Shown: positions 7,412 through 14,141 of the stretch, in pieces
How the letters are laid out: each line of letters begins with the position of its first letter
Position numbering within the stretch: the first letter of the stretch is position 1
Source of the DNA: Rhodospirillales bacterium
Lineage (GTDB): Bacteria; Pseudomonadota; Gammaproteobacteria; Steroidobacterales; Rariloculaceae
Assembly (NCBI GenBank): GCA_024640665.1
Contig: JAHEEO010000061.1
Coordinates: forward strand, 1 to 14,141
Direction: 5' to 3'
Length of the DNA: 14,141 nucleotides
The notes under the pieces: model-generated
Told to the model about the DNA's origin: nothing
What the model saw: the letters and a program-made list of their open reading frames with translations, nothing else
Databases searched by the model: none
Translations under genes and position numbers: made by a program

Positions 7412-9475
7412 ATGAAAGACCATGAGGAATCAACCACGGCCCGTGCATTGGCCTCGGCAGGAGATGCTGACTCAGCGCGTGATGTGGGTGCGCTGGATGA
7501 CGTGGCAAAGGCCGTCGACTTACGGATCGGCAGCGCGCAAGTCGGGCTGGTTGAGCGGCTGATCTTCGGCCCTGCCCCAAACACGGCCGAACTCGGCTCG
7601 GGTGGACGTGTCGCAAGAGAAGTATCCGGAACAGAGCGCACGGCAATCGAAGCTGCGCTGGAGATGTTCGTTCGTGGCGAAGCTTTTTCTGCAGACGGTA
7701 AGCTGACTCAAACGCTGCGAGACACCGTTGCTGCAAATAAGGCGTATGGCTACACGGTACCCGCAGCTTTCGGTGGAGCTGAAAAATCCTACGCCGAACT
7801 CGCCGTATTGGAGGAAGCGCTCGCAGCTAACGGACTTGGACCGCTCGCCGTTGAAATATCGGGCCAACTTACGATAGGCGCCGGCTCAATTTTGGAGTAC
7901 GGTGACGATCACCATCGCTCGACATACCTGCCCATGGTGGCGGAAGGTCATTTGATGGCGTTCGGCCTAACCGAGGTCGGCGTCGGCGTCAATGCCAAGA
8001 AGATTCAAGCCTATGTTGAGGAAGATGCCGAAGGCAACTATCGCCTATTTGCCGATGGCGATAAGAACAAGTTATGGATTACCAACGCGGTCCACGGCGG
8101 CATTATTGGGATCGTCGCACGCGATGGTCGCGCCGGTAAGAATATTGGTCTATTTATTGCCGAACTGCCCGATCACGACGTGCACCGTGACGGCAGCAAC
8201 GACTATGAATTTCATCTCGAACCTTCCGGCGTGGCTGCATTTGTGGCGAATTTCAATTCGCGACTGCATTTCGACAACTTCCCCATTCCCAAACAGAACC
8301 GAATTCCTGCTGATGGCGTGGAGGTGTTGTTTTACTGTCTAAGGATGGGGCGCTGTATGTTGGCAGCCATGGCATCAGGTTACCAGCGCATGCTGGCTTG
8401 CGACGCGAGCCACTATGCCATTCAACGCCACGGGGTTGGCGGGCCAGTCATTCGTCACGAAATACCGCGTCTGAATCTGGGCAAGATTCTCGGCGGTGCA
8501 CTGCTTGCTCGAGCATTGTGCTTCTTGTCTCTACAACAAGACGCGGACGGCGTCGATCTCGCTGGGTTGCGCGACATTACGAAATCCGCATCGGCCTCCG
8601 CCGGAGTCGAATCGATGGTCGCGTGCGAACATGTGCTCGGAGGGCGCGGTTTTCATGCCGGAACGCGTGTCAACGATGCGCGCGTGAACCTCCACCTGTT
8701 TGGCGTCGTTGAAGGCGAAGATGACCTGATTCTGATGGGTATGACGCGTGACGTAACTCAACGCTTTGTCGATCGTCATTTAGCGCCAATGCTGCAGGCT
8801 ATTCAGGCCGCAAACCTAACCGATGAAGGCGAACTGCTGCCGCGGGAGGAGAGACTATTGAGCATCGGCCCGCTCACTATGCTACGCCACCCGAAACGCA
8901 GCTTTGCCGCAATCAGGAAACTGCTTTTTGATTACGACTTCTGGCGATTACTGGCATGGATCGCGGCAAATGCTGCTTCGGACTTTGTCCGGTTGCCACT
9001 GCGACTCTTGCCAGCGAGCTGCTTCGGCAGATACCGAATACTGCCACCGACGCTGCGTTCACATGCGCGCTTTGCGGAACGTGCTCTGCGAAGAATGCGC
9101 TGGACGTACTTGGGCATGAGCATGATATTTCAACTCGAACTCACACGGGCGCAAATTCCGCTGCAACGTTTCGGCAAATGCGTCGAATTACTGGTGAGTA
9201 TCCTGGCTGTTTGCCACCATGCCGCCAGCGGCGACGAGAGCGAACAGCGAATTGCGCGGCTCGAGGCGCTGTTGCTTAAGGACAAATATCGCGGGATTCG
9301 CATCATGAGCGGATTGCGTTCGATGGCAAACATGCGCAGCGCGGTGGGTGCGCTTGGGCAGAGCATCGAGCAAGAAAGCTGCAGCATGATGAGTGGCATC
9401 AACCCGCAAGCCTTTGGACACCCGTGGGAAGACGCCAAACAGCCAGCATTGCATTCTGCACCTGCCAAAACCTGA
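7412..9475 (+). CDS. Acyl-CoA dehydrogenase with C-terminal extension
   Basis: A 687-residue FAD enzyme expected to introduce the alpha-beta double bond into an acyl-CoA, the first step of beta-oxidation. Order: a divergent N-terminal region (1-80), the helical domain with GYTVPAAFGGAEKSYAELAV (about 113-132), the beta domain with FGLTEVGVGVN, and the C-terminal helical domain with CEHVLGGRGF and LFGVVEGEDDLILMG, where E434 aligns with the catalytic glutamate of the EGTSxI-type motif. The FAD/substrate motif normally LTEPGAGSD is changed to LTEVGVGVN. About 200 residues follow the core, helix-rich with hydrophobic and basic stretches (around 505-570); similar-length extensions in VLCAD/ACAD9-type and FadE-type enzymes suggest membrane association, by inference. 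Start: ATG 7412 has AGGA six bases upstream; ATG 7406 touches the AGGA and is less likely; an in-frame TAA at 7394 excludes longer forms. Acyl-chain length is unknown. Confidence 0.92.
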   Translation: MKDHEESTTARALASAGDADSARDVGALDDVAKAVDLRIGSAQVGLVERLIFGPAPNTAELGSGGRVAREVSGTERTAIEAALEMFVRGEAFSADGKLTQTLRDTVAANKAYGYTVPAAFGGAEKSYAELAVLEEALAANGLGPLAVEISGQLTIGAGSILEYGDDHHRSTYLPMVAEGHLMAFGLTEVGVGVNAKKIQAYVEEDAEGNYRLFADGDKNKLWITNAVHGGIIGIVARDGRAGKNIGLFIAELPDHDVHRDGSNDYEFHLEPSGVAAFVANFNSRLHFDNFPIPKQNRIPADGVEVLFYCLRMGRCMLAAMASGYQRMLACDASHYAIQRHGVGGPVIRHEIPRLNLGKILGGALLARALCFLSLQQDADGVDLAGLRDITKSASASAGVESMVACEHVLGGRGFHAGTRVNDARVNLHLFGVVEGEDDLILMGMTRDVTQRFVDRHLAPMLQAIQAANLTDEGELLPREERLLSIGPLTMLRHPKRSFAAIRKLLFDYDFWRLLAWIAANAASDFVRLPLRLLPASCFGRYRILPPTLRSHARFAERALRRMRWTYLGMSMIFQLELTRAQIPLQRFGKCVELLVSILAVCHHAASGDESEQRIARLEALLLKDKYRGIRIMSGLRSMANMRSAVGALGQSIEQESCSMMSGINPQAFGHPWEDAKQPALHSAPAKT

Positions 9476-9482
9476 CCACCAG

Positions 9483-9514
9483 AGGCAAGACTAAGCGGGA
9501 AACTTCGTCTGCCT
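9483..9514. terminator. Imperfect hairpin between convergent genes, possible terminator
   Basis: AGGCAAGA (9483-9490) can pair with TCTGCCT (9508-9514) with one bulged base, and AAG/CTT pair inside around a CGGGAAA loop. It fills the gap between the stops of the acyl-CoA dehydrogenase and the SnoaL-like gene. On the plus strand only TTT follows and on the minus strand no T run, so it is a weak intrinsic terminator at best. Confidence 0.3.
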
Positions 9515-10081
9515 TTAGTGCAAGTCGTCCGTCTGCAGCAAAGGATGACTCCAAGCCTTATTGCGAACATGTTCGCGCCGCTGGATTCGCCAGCCTTGCG
9601 GTGTTCGCACGTAGACATCCTCGTAGCCGCCAAACCGCTGCGTATGATCCGGACGGCGCTCGCCGATAACCACTGCATAAACGCGACCGGCAGCACCATC
9701 AGCAGTTGGCGTAATAACGGGGTTTACCATGATATGGCTCCAGTCTTTCCAACCCACGTTCTTGCAAGCCCGATCGCCGCCACCAGCTGCGCGCGCCAAG
9801 GCTTCGCGGCCGACTGCCCTCACTAATCCGTTTTGCGCAAACCCTTCGTCGGTAAAACTGTCAACGAATATGCCGTCGTCAGTGTAGACGTCGGCATAGT
9901 CGTAACCATCGTTGGCACAAGTATCGATTGCATGCGCATAGCGGTACATGAGCTGCTCGATCTCATAGTAGTCCTGCGCCGTCAGTGCCGGCTGCGAATC
10001 CGCACGCTGCGCCAATACTGCGCCGAATGCGATCAATCCTGTCGCCAGCAATATTGCGGCAAATAATTTTAAAACCTGCAT
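9515..10081 (-). CDS. Exported SnoaL-like / NTF2-like domain protein
   Basis: A 188-residue protein. The N-terminus MQVLKLFAAILLATGLIAFG is a typical signal peptide, with likely cleavage after AVLA (residue 24), so the mature protein should be periplasmic. The rest fits the SnoaL/NTF2-like cone fold: a first helix with EIEQLMYRYAHAIDTC (Y48, D53), a central DYADVYTDDGIFVDS, then WSHIMVNPVI (H116) and a C-terminal strand ending in GWRIQRREHV. The Tyr/Asp/His pattern is that of the dehydratase-like branch, but the substrate is unknown. I chose the ATG at 10081 because it gives a clean signal peptide and has G-rich sequence (GGTGGGG) upstream; a reading from 10129 adds 16 residues that spoil it. 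It is transcribed alone: convergent with the acyl-CoA dehydrogenase and divergent from the PBP1b-type gene. Confidence 0.85.
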   Translation of the reverse strand: MQVLKLFAAILLATGLIAFGAVLAQRADSQPALTAQDYYEIEQLMYRYAHAIDTCANDGYDYADVYTDDGIFVDSFTDEGFAQNGLVRAVGREALARAAGGGDRACKNVGWKDWSHIMVNPVITPTADGAAGRVYAVVIGERRPDHTQRFGGYEDVYVRTPQGWRIQRREHVRNKAWSHPLLQTDDLH

Positions 10082-10093
10082 CCGCCCCACCCT

Positions 10094-10105
10094 GGGTTCG
10101 AACCC
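10094..10105. repeat. Perfect 12-base palindrome GGGTTCGAACCC
   Basis: It sits in the 111-base divergent spacer between the SnoaL-like gene and the PBP1b-type gene, just upstream of the G-rich ribosome region of the former. It resembles the T-loop core of tRNAs, but the flanks do not pair as a T arm and no acceptor stem follows. It could be an operator, an mRNA hairpin near the ribosome site, or chance. Confidence 0.45.
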
Positions 10106-10192
10106 GATGTAATACTGCGTATGTAGCATAACCGAACAGCTCGGAAGGCGTCGAAGAGGCCAACTTTCAGCGATTCCAGTAACATTGCAGGA

Positions 10193-12454
10193 ATGAAGCG
10201 CTTTCCAAAACTCGGCCGACTGTTCGGCTTTACGATACTTGGCGCGATGCTTGGCGCAGTTCTTTTTGGCCTATACCTTGGATGGCAAGTTACTCGAGAA
10301 TTTGCCGAGCGCGGCTGGGACACGCCGGCGCGGGTGTATGCGGCTCCGCTCGAGCTCTATCCAGGCCGACAATTGCAGCCTGCAAACGTTGCAGCCGCAC
10401 TCGAGCACCTCGGCTATACCCGCATTGCAAACGCAGATTCTCCGGGCAGCTATTCAGTTACTCGCCAGATGCTCGACCTTACGTCACGCGCTTTTATGGG
10501 CCCGAACGGGCTGCGCCCAGCTAGCTTCTTCCGGATCGAATTCGACGCCAGCGGCATTCGCACGATTAGTGATGAATCTAATACACCGCTGGCCATTGCG
10601 GTACTCGACCCAATGCTGATCGGCAGTATTTTCCCGGATCACGGGGAAGACCGCATTGTCCTCTCGCCTGACGAAGTGCCAACACTACTCATTGAGGGTC
10701 TCAAGGCGGTTGAAGACCGCCGGTTCGATAATCATTTTGGTGTGGATATCCGTGGCATCGCTCGCGCCGCCTGGGTGAACATTCGAAGCGGCTCGCTTGA
10801 GCAGGGCGCCAGCACGCTGACTCAGCAACTCATTCGCAGTTACTACTTAGACACCGAGCGGACGTGGTCCAGAAAAATCCGCGAAGCATTCATGTCCGTT
10901 GCCCTAGAACTGCAAAAGGACAAGGACGAAATCGCGCATGCCTATGTAAACGAAGTTTACCTCGGTCAAGACGGTGCGCGGGCCATTCATGGTTTTGGCC
11001 TTGCCGCTCGGTATTACTTCGGCAGACCCCTGGGTGAACTCCAAGTTCATCAGTTGGCCATGTTGATTGGCCAAGTCCGCGGCCCGTCGTTTTACGATCC
11101 TCGTCGCAACCCCCAACGAGCTAAAAACCGTCGCGACCTAATCTTGTCGCAGATGGCAGCTTTCGGCCTCATAGATTCGCAAACGCACGATGCTGCGGTG
11201 CAGATGGCTCTTGATCTCGCGCCAACCAATACAAACGGCGGTTACTACGCAGGCTTCCTCGATCTGGTCAGGCGACAACTGCGTGAAGACTACGAAGCAG
11301 ACAGCCTCGAATCTAAGGGCTTACGCGTATTTACAACCATCGATCCGCAGATCCAGGCTGTTGCCGAAGCTGCGGTGCATGACCAGCTCGAAGCCTTGCA
11401 AGCCGCTCGGCCGAGACTGGATGCTGCAGTAATCGTGACAACACCTCAGAATGCCGAAGTGAAAGCGCTTGTCGGGGGTCGCCAGCCTGGGTTTAACCGC
11501 GCTTTGGACGCACATCGACAGGTCGGCTCATTGATAAAGCCTGCCGTGTACCTGGCCGCATTGGAGTCGCTAGATATCTCGCTGGCCTCGTTAATTGAAG
11601 ATGGCCCCATCGATGTGAAGTTGGAAGACGGCTCCGTTTGGTCACCGAGTAACTTCGAAGGCGTCGGCAATGGTGAAGTGACCATTGCTCGGGCACTGGC
11701 CGAATCGCTCAACATGGCGACCGTTCGGCTCGGCATGTTAGCTGGGGTCGGGCATGTTGCTGAATTGATCGCGCGTCTCGGTCTCGACGCTACGCCGTCG
11801 GCATTTCCATCGCTGTTACTTGGCGCAATAGACCTAACGCCATTTGAGGTAGCCGGAATTTATAACACGCTGGCCAGTGGCGGATTTCGTGAGCCGCTGC
11901 GCGCAGTCCGTGCAGTGGTCGATGCCGATGGCCAGATCTTGCAGCATTACCGAATCGAGATCGAACAGGCAGCCCAGCCTGACGCAGTTTACGCACTCAA
12001 TAGGGCGCTCGTTCAAGTGATGCAGCGCGGCACGGGACGCACAGCGCAGAGACGGCTGCCGGCGGGATTAACCACCGCAGGCAAGACGGGCACTTCCGAT
12101 GATTTGCGCGACAGCTGGTTTGCGGGCTTTTCGAATGATCATTTGGTTGTAGCCTGGGTGGGCAACGACGCAAATGAAAGTATTGGACTAACAGGTTCAG
12201 CCGGTGCCGCTCGCATCTGGAGCGACATATTGGCGGATCTGGAAACACGCGCATTCGCACCACCCACACCATCGGGTGTGGCCGACATTTGGATCGACTA
12301 CAACACCGGCCTGGCAACCGACTCGGACTGCGCCAATGCTGCGCTACTAGGTATCTCAACACGAGATATCCCGCCCCCTGCGCGACGTTGCGGCAGTGAA
12401 CGTGTCCGTTTCGGCTCCCGCATTCGCCGGCTGTTCGATGGCAGCTCCAAATGA
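10193..12454 (+). CDS. mrcB: Penicillin-binding protein 1B: bifunctional glycosyltransferase/transpeptidase
   Basis: A 753-residue class A PBP that polymerises lipid II into glycan strands and crosslinks them in the periplasm. Order: short cytoplasmic tail, membrane anchor (about 11-30), a UB2H-like region (about 50-135, with ARVYAAPLELYPGRQL and LEHLGYTR), a GT51 domain with AVEDRRFDNHFGVD (catalytic E174), QGASTLTQQL (204-213) and the helix ending in AYVNEVYLGQDG, then the transpeptidase with nucleophile S446 in GSLIK, SLN at 505-507 and KTGTS at 631-635. All key residues are present and length is normal. The UB2H region and the ARVYA start mark it as PBP1b rather than PBP1a. The ATG at 10193 directly follows AGGA with no spacer, an odd ribosome site, but an in-frame stop at 10124 and no better ATG leave little choice. 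The stop overlaps the next gene (ATGA). Confidence 0.96.
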   Translation: MKRFPKLGRLFGFTILGAMLGAVLFGLYLGWQVTREFAERGWDTPARVYAAPLELYPGRQLQPANVAAALEHLGYTRIANADSPGSYSVTRQMLDLTSRAFMGPNGLRPASFFRIEFDASGIRTISDESNTPLAIAVLDPMLIGSIFPDHGEDRIVLSPDEVPTLLIEGLKAVEDRRFDNHFGVDIRGIARAAWVNIRSGSLEQGASTLTQQLIRSYYLDTERTWSRKIREAFMSVALELQKDKDEIAHAYVNEVYLGQDGARAIHGFGLAARYYFGRPLGELQVHQLAMLIGQVRGPSFYDPRRNPQRAKNRRDLILSQMAAFGLIDSQTHDAAVQMALDLAPTNTNGGYYAGFLDLVRRQLREDYEADSLESKGLRVFTTIDPQIQAVAEAAVHDQLEALQAARPRLDAAVIVTTPQNAEVKALVGGRQPGFNRALDAHRQVGSLIKPAVYLAALESLDISLASLIEDGPIDVKLEDGSVWSPSNFEGVGNGEVTIARALAESLNMATVRLGMLAGVGHVAELIARLGLDATPSAFPSLLLGAIDLTPFEVAGIYNTLASGGFREPLRAVRAVVDADGQILQHYRIEIEQAAQPDAVYALNRALVQVMQRGTGRTAQRRLPAGLTTAGKTGTSDDLRDSWFAGFSNDHLVVAWVGNDANESIGLTGSAGAARIWSDILADLETRAFAPPTPSGVADIWIDYNTGLATDSDCANAALLGISTRDIPPPARRCGSERVRFGSRIRRLFDGSSK

Positions 12455-12909
12455 TCATTGCCCGGCATCGAAGCGCCACCCTCATCCTGGTGCTGGCGTT
12501 CGCTCAAGGCTGCACGACACTGGGCCCGGTGCCAGCTGCAGAATCAAACGAAGCTGCAGGCGTGCCGGGGCCGACGTCCAGCAACCCCACTACCAGCTCA
12601 ACAGCAGACTCGCGGCGCTCCGCAAGCGCCAGAGCAAGCCGGCTAGGCTCCATTCAAGACACAACGCAGCTAATGCTGGCTCAAGCCCGCACTGACCGAG
12701 TCGCTGGTCGCCTCGATTCTGCAGAATCGACGATTGAACGTGCACTGCGCATCGAACCAAATAACCCGTTGCTATGGATAGAATTGGGCGAAATCAAACT
12801 GGCAAGCGGTGATCGCGCTCAAGCGCGGACGATGGGACGTCGGGCAATGAGCTTATCGGGCGGTGATGCAGCGATCGAAAACAGTGCCCGGCGGCTGATC
12901 AATCTCTAG
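12451..12909 (+). CDS. TPR-repeat lipoprotein, candidate PBP1b activator (LpoP-like)
   Basis: A 152-residue protein. A basic start and a hydrophobic core (about 10-18) end in AFAQGC, a lipobox-like site with lipidated Cys at residue 21; residues 22-23 are Thr-Thr, not the Asp that holds lipoproteins in the inner membrane, so outer-membrane sorting is expected. Residues 22-64 are a low-complexity Ser/Thr/Ala/Pro linker, long enough to reach into the periplasm. Residues 72-139 hold two TPR-like repeats, with NNPLLWIELGEIKLASGDRAQ as the clearest (W109, L112, G113, G120, A125). The ATG overlaps the mrcB stop (ATGA), so the two are very probably translated together. In Pseudomonas aeruginosa a TPR lipoprotein, LpoP, activates PBP1b; domain type and position support the same role here, but that is inference. 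The -3 lipobox residue is Ala rather than the commoner Leu. Confidence 0.88.
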   Translation: MIIARHRSATLILVLAFAQGCTTLGPVPAAESNEAAGVPGPTSSNPTTSSTADSRRSASARASRLGSIQDTTQLMLAQARTDRVAGRLDSAESTIERALRIEPNNPLLWIELGEIKLASGDRAQARTMGRRAMSLSGGDAAIENSARRLINL

Positions 12910-12918
12910 CGCCGGCAC

Positions 12919-13380
12919 CTACGGCCCGCCGACTTCGCATTCGCCAATAAAAGTCTGGGGACGCTCCCTGAATTCAGGATAGCTGGACGCTGCAAACCGA
13001 TTACGCACATGGATAGCCATCATGCGTCCGTCTTGCGTCATCTTTGGGAGCACTGTCGTGATGTAAATCGATCCGATGTCGATCATCTGAATGAGATGCA
13101 AGTAGTCCGGCGTGTGACGCACTACAATATAAGAGACCCCAAAGCGGCTATCGGCATCCGCTGTGCCTTGCGCGATATCGATATTCGAGAAATTCGCTTC
13201 TAAGTCGCTGTCTGCAACGGAAACGCTTGGCGTATCGTCGGCCCAGCTGCTCGTGACCACCGCGCTGAATCGGCAGTTCAAACTCTGGACCGACGCCAGC
13301 CGGTCCTGCAACTCACTATTTTGACCGTACGCGTATTGCGTGACCAACACGAGCAGCCCAAGAATAGGTCCAGCCTCCAT
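12919..13380 (-). CDS. Exported protein of unknown function
   Basis: I do not recognise a named family. The 153-residue reading starts MEAGPILGLLVLVTQYAYGQ, a signal-peptide-like core with likely cleavage near AYG. The mature part has exactly two cysteines, C36 in SLNCRF near its start and C148 in GEC near its end, which suggests a disulfide tying the two ends in the periplasm. The middle alternates hydrophobic and polar residues (YIVVRHTPDYLHLIQMIDIG, then IYITTVLPKM), as in a small beta-rich domain. The start is uncertain: the ATG at 13380 has GGGAGG, but 12 bases away, and lacks positive charge before the hydrophobic core; the ATG at 13434 adds 18 residues with Arg and Lys but has no ribosome site. 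The gene ends nine bases from the convergent TPR lipoprotein gene, which implies no shared function. Confidence 0.72.
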   Translation of the reverse strand: MEAGPILGLLVLVTQYAYGQNSELQDRLASVQSLNCRFSAVVTSSWADDTPSVSVADSDLEANFSNIDIAQGTADADSRFGVSYIVVRHTPDYLHLIQMIDIGSIYITTVLPKMTQDGRMMAIHVRNRFAASSYPEFRERPQTFIGECEVGGP

Positions 13381-13489
13381 CAGCCGGGCCAGCCTCCCGG
13401 CGCACTTTGCAGAATTAGAGCAATCTCTCAGCATTCGAATTTCAAAACTTGAATTCCCATCACAGCAAAACTGCATATGTCATGGCATA

Positions 13490-13520
13490 TTGCTCGCTGT
13501 CTGAGCTAAGTCAATATTAC
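13490..13520 (+). promoter_or_regulatory. Weak candidate promoter for the tRNA-Gly gene
   Basis: TTGCTC (13490-13495) and TATTAC (13515-13520) resemble -35 and -10 hexamers but are 19 bases apart. The -10 ends 20 bases before the tRNA. A promoter is needed here, because the gene to the left is divergent. Confidence 0.25.
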
Positions 13521-13540
13521 GACCGTGACAGACACGCGAT

Positions 13541-13614
13541 GCGGGAGTAGCTCAATGGAAGAGCAAATGGCTTCCAGCCGTAAGACCGAGGTTCGATTCC
13601 TTGTTCCCGCTCCA
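13541..13614 (+). tRNA. tRNA-Gly (anticodon UCC), CCA encoded
   Basis: The 74 bases fold as a full cloverleaf. Acceptor GCGGGAG pairs with TTCCCGC (last pair G-U), followed by T and CCA. The D arm is GCTC / AATGGAA / GAGC. The anticodon loop CTTCCAG holds TCC at 13573-13575, reading GGA and GGG glycine codons. The T arm is CGAGG / TTCGATT / CCTTG. Several pairs are weak for a bacterial tRNA-Gly: an A-A mismatch at the top of the anticodon stem, a T-G pair inside it, a G-T in the T stem and the G-U in the acceptor. The gene stands alone between a divergent protein gene on its left and a convergent hydrolase gene on its right. Confidence 0.95.
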
Positions 13615-13697
13615 CAATCTCACCTCTGCCCGATACGAACAAGTACGGTCCCTGCCTAGAACGCTGTGCATCCACTTTTCAGCCCAAACCTTACGCC

Positions 13698-14141
13698 CTA
13701 ATTCTCCGTGCGGCAGTCGCTGGATTCTTCGATACAAAGCACGGCTTCGGCTGGCTCTATGCGCCGATTCGGCTCTCGATAACGATACAAATAGTCATAC
13801 ATCGTGACGATATTGGTATCGAGGCTACGCTCCAGCCCGCCCAAATCCGCAAATGCTTCCATCTTTACCAGCTGCCGGATTTCCGGCAGGCTTCGGCCAG
13901 CAATCATATGGTCCAGCACTTCGTCGTGGAGGCTCTGCAAGAAGCTACGCATCCGCGGAAACACCGCTGGCGTCAGCAACCCGCCATGACCGGGTACAAC
14001 GATCTCAACGTCTTCGAGCACGCTGAGCTGCCGGTAAACCTCGAGACCGCCGTGCACGTCCATATCACGCAGATCAGGAAACAGTGAATTGCGCGCTGTA
14101 TCCACAGAAATCAGCACTTTGTCTTGAGGAATATGGACATG
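13698..14141 (-). CDS. Metallo-beta-lactamase-fold hydrolase, C-terminal part; 5' end outside window
   Basis: The last 147 codons of a gene entering from the right edge. The reading frame stays open to the final base (HVHIPQDKVLISVDTARN), so the GTG at 14117 is internal, not the start. KVLISVD supplies the bridging metal-ligand Asp (visible residue 14) and VVPGHG the last metal-ligand His (visible residue 52); the HxHxDH motif must lie upstream, outside the window. The remainder is a mostly helical tail of about 90 residues (RSFLQSLHDEVLDHMIAGRS onward), as in many hydrolases of this superfamily, whose members cleave thioesters, lactones and phosphoesters. The substrate cannot be told. The gene converges on the tRNA-Gly across 83 bases in which I see no clear terminator. 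Confidence 0.85.
   Translation of the reverse strand, partial: HVHIPQDKVLISVDTARNSLFPDLRDMDVHGGLEVYRQLSVLEDVEIVVPGHGGLLTPAVFPRMRSFLQSLHDEVLDHMIAGRSLPEIRQLVKMEAFADLGGLERSLDTNIVTMYDYLYRYREPNRRIEPAEAVLCIEESSDCRTEN

Noticed and set aside
10087..10112. tRNA fragment or attachment-site remnant around GGGTTCGAACCC
   Set aside because: The flanks do not form a five-pair T stem on either strand, no acceptor stem or CCA follows, and no integrase is present.
12910..12918. Functional link between the TPR lipoprotein and the convergent exported protein because of the nine-base gap
   Set aside because: Convergent genes with close stops are common and carry no sign of shared transcription.
13541..13614. 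Genomic island boundary at the tRNA-Gly gene
   Set aside because: No integrase, no visible repeat of the tRNA 3' end, and no change of composition on either side within the window.

Overview
The window reads as ordinary chromosomal DNA of a Gram-negative bacterium, most likely a gammaproteobacterium. The evidence is an AsmA-family envelope protein, a PBP1b-type cell-wall synthase with a UB2H-like region, a lipoprotein with a usable lipobox, and a tRNA-Gly with an encoded CCA end. Base composition looks moderate and even throughout, a little above half G+C by eye. I saw no integrase, transposase, phage gene, CRISPR array or toxin-antitoxin pair. A finer lineage (for example a marine environmental gammaproteobacterium) would be a guess.

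Layout. From the left edge to about 1.6 kb, on the minus strand, an aldo/keto reductase gene runs straight into an Nramp-like metal transporter through a TAATG stop/start overlap; the transporter leaves the window. Divergent from them, at 1.7-4.5 kb, is a large AsmA-family protein. It converges on a complete glycogen phosphorylase gene (minus strand, 4.6-7.2 kb) that starts at GTG. A 250-base divergent spacer with a perfect TATAAT box and a very GC-rich leader leads to a long acyl-CoA dehydrogenase with an extra C-terminal region (7.4-9.5 kb). That gene converges on an exported SnoaL/NTF2-like protein (9.5-10.1 kb, minus).

From 10.2 kb a PBP1b-type bifunctional peptidoglycan synthase overlaps by ATGA with a small TPR lipoprotein. 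This two-gene unit is the most informative arrangement in the window, because TPR lipoproteins are known outer-membrane activators of PBP1b (LpoP type). Nine bases on, a convergent exported protein of unknown function follows (12.9-13.4 kb, minus). Next come a tRNA-Gly(UCC) at 13.54 kb and the C-terminal part of a metallo-beta-lactamase-fold hydrolase that continues beyond the right edge.

How the genes fit together. Two blocks concern the envelope: AsmA (family role in outer-membrane lipid homeostasis) and PBP1b plus its lipoprotein (peptidoglycan). Three are general metabolism: glycogen phosphorylase, acyl-CoA dehydrogenase and aldo/keto reductase. The blocks are separated by divergent or convergent junctions, so there are about eight short transcription units rather than one pathway. 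I did not find a convincing undescribed multi-gene system. The points most worth a second look are the PBP1b/lipoprotein coupling, the replaced DPGN motif in the Nramp-like protein, and the altered LTEPGxGSD motif plus C-terminal extension of the acyl-CoA dehydrogenase.
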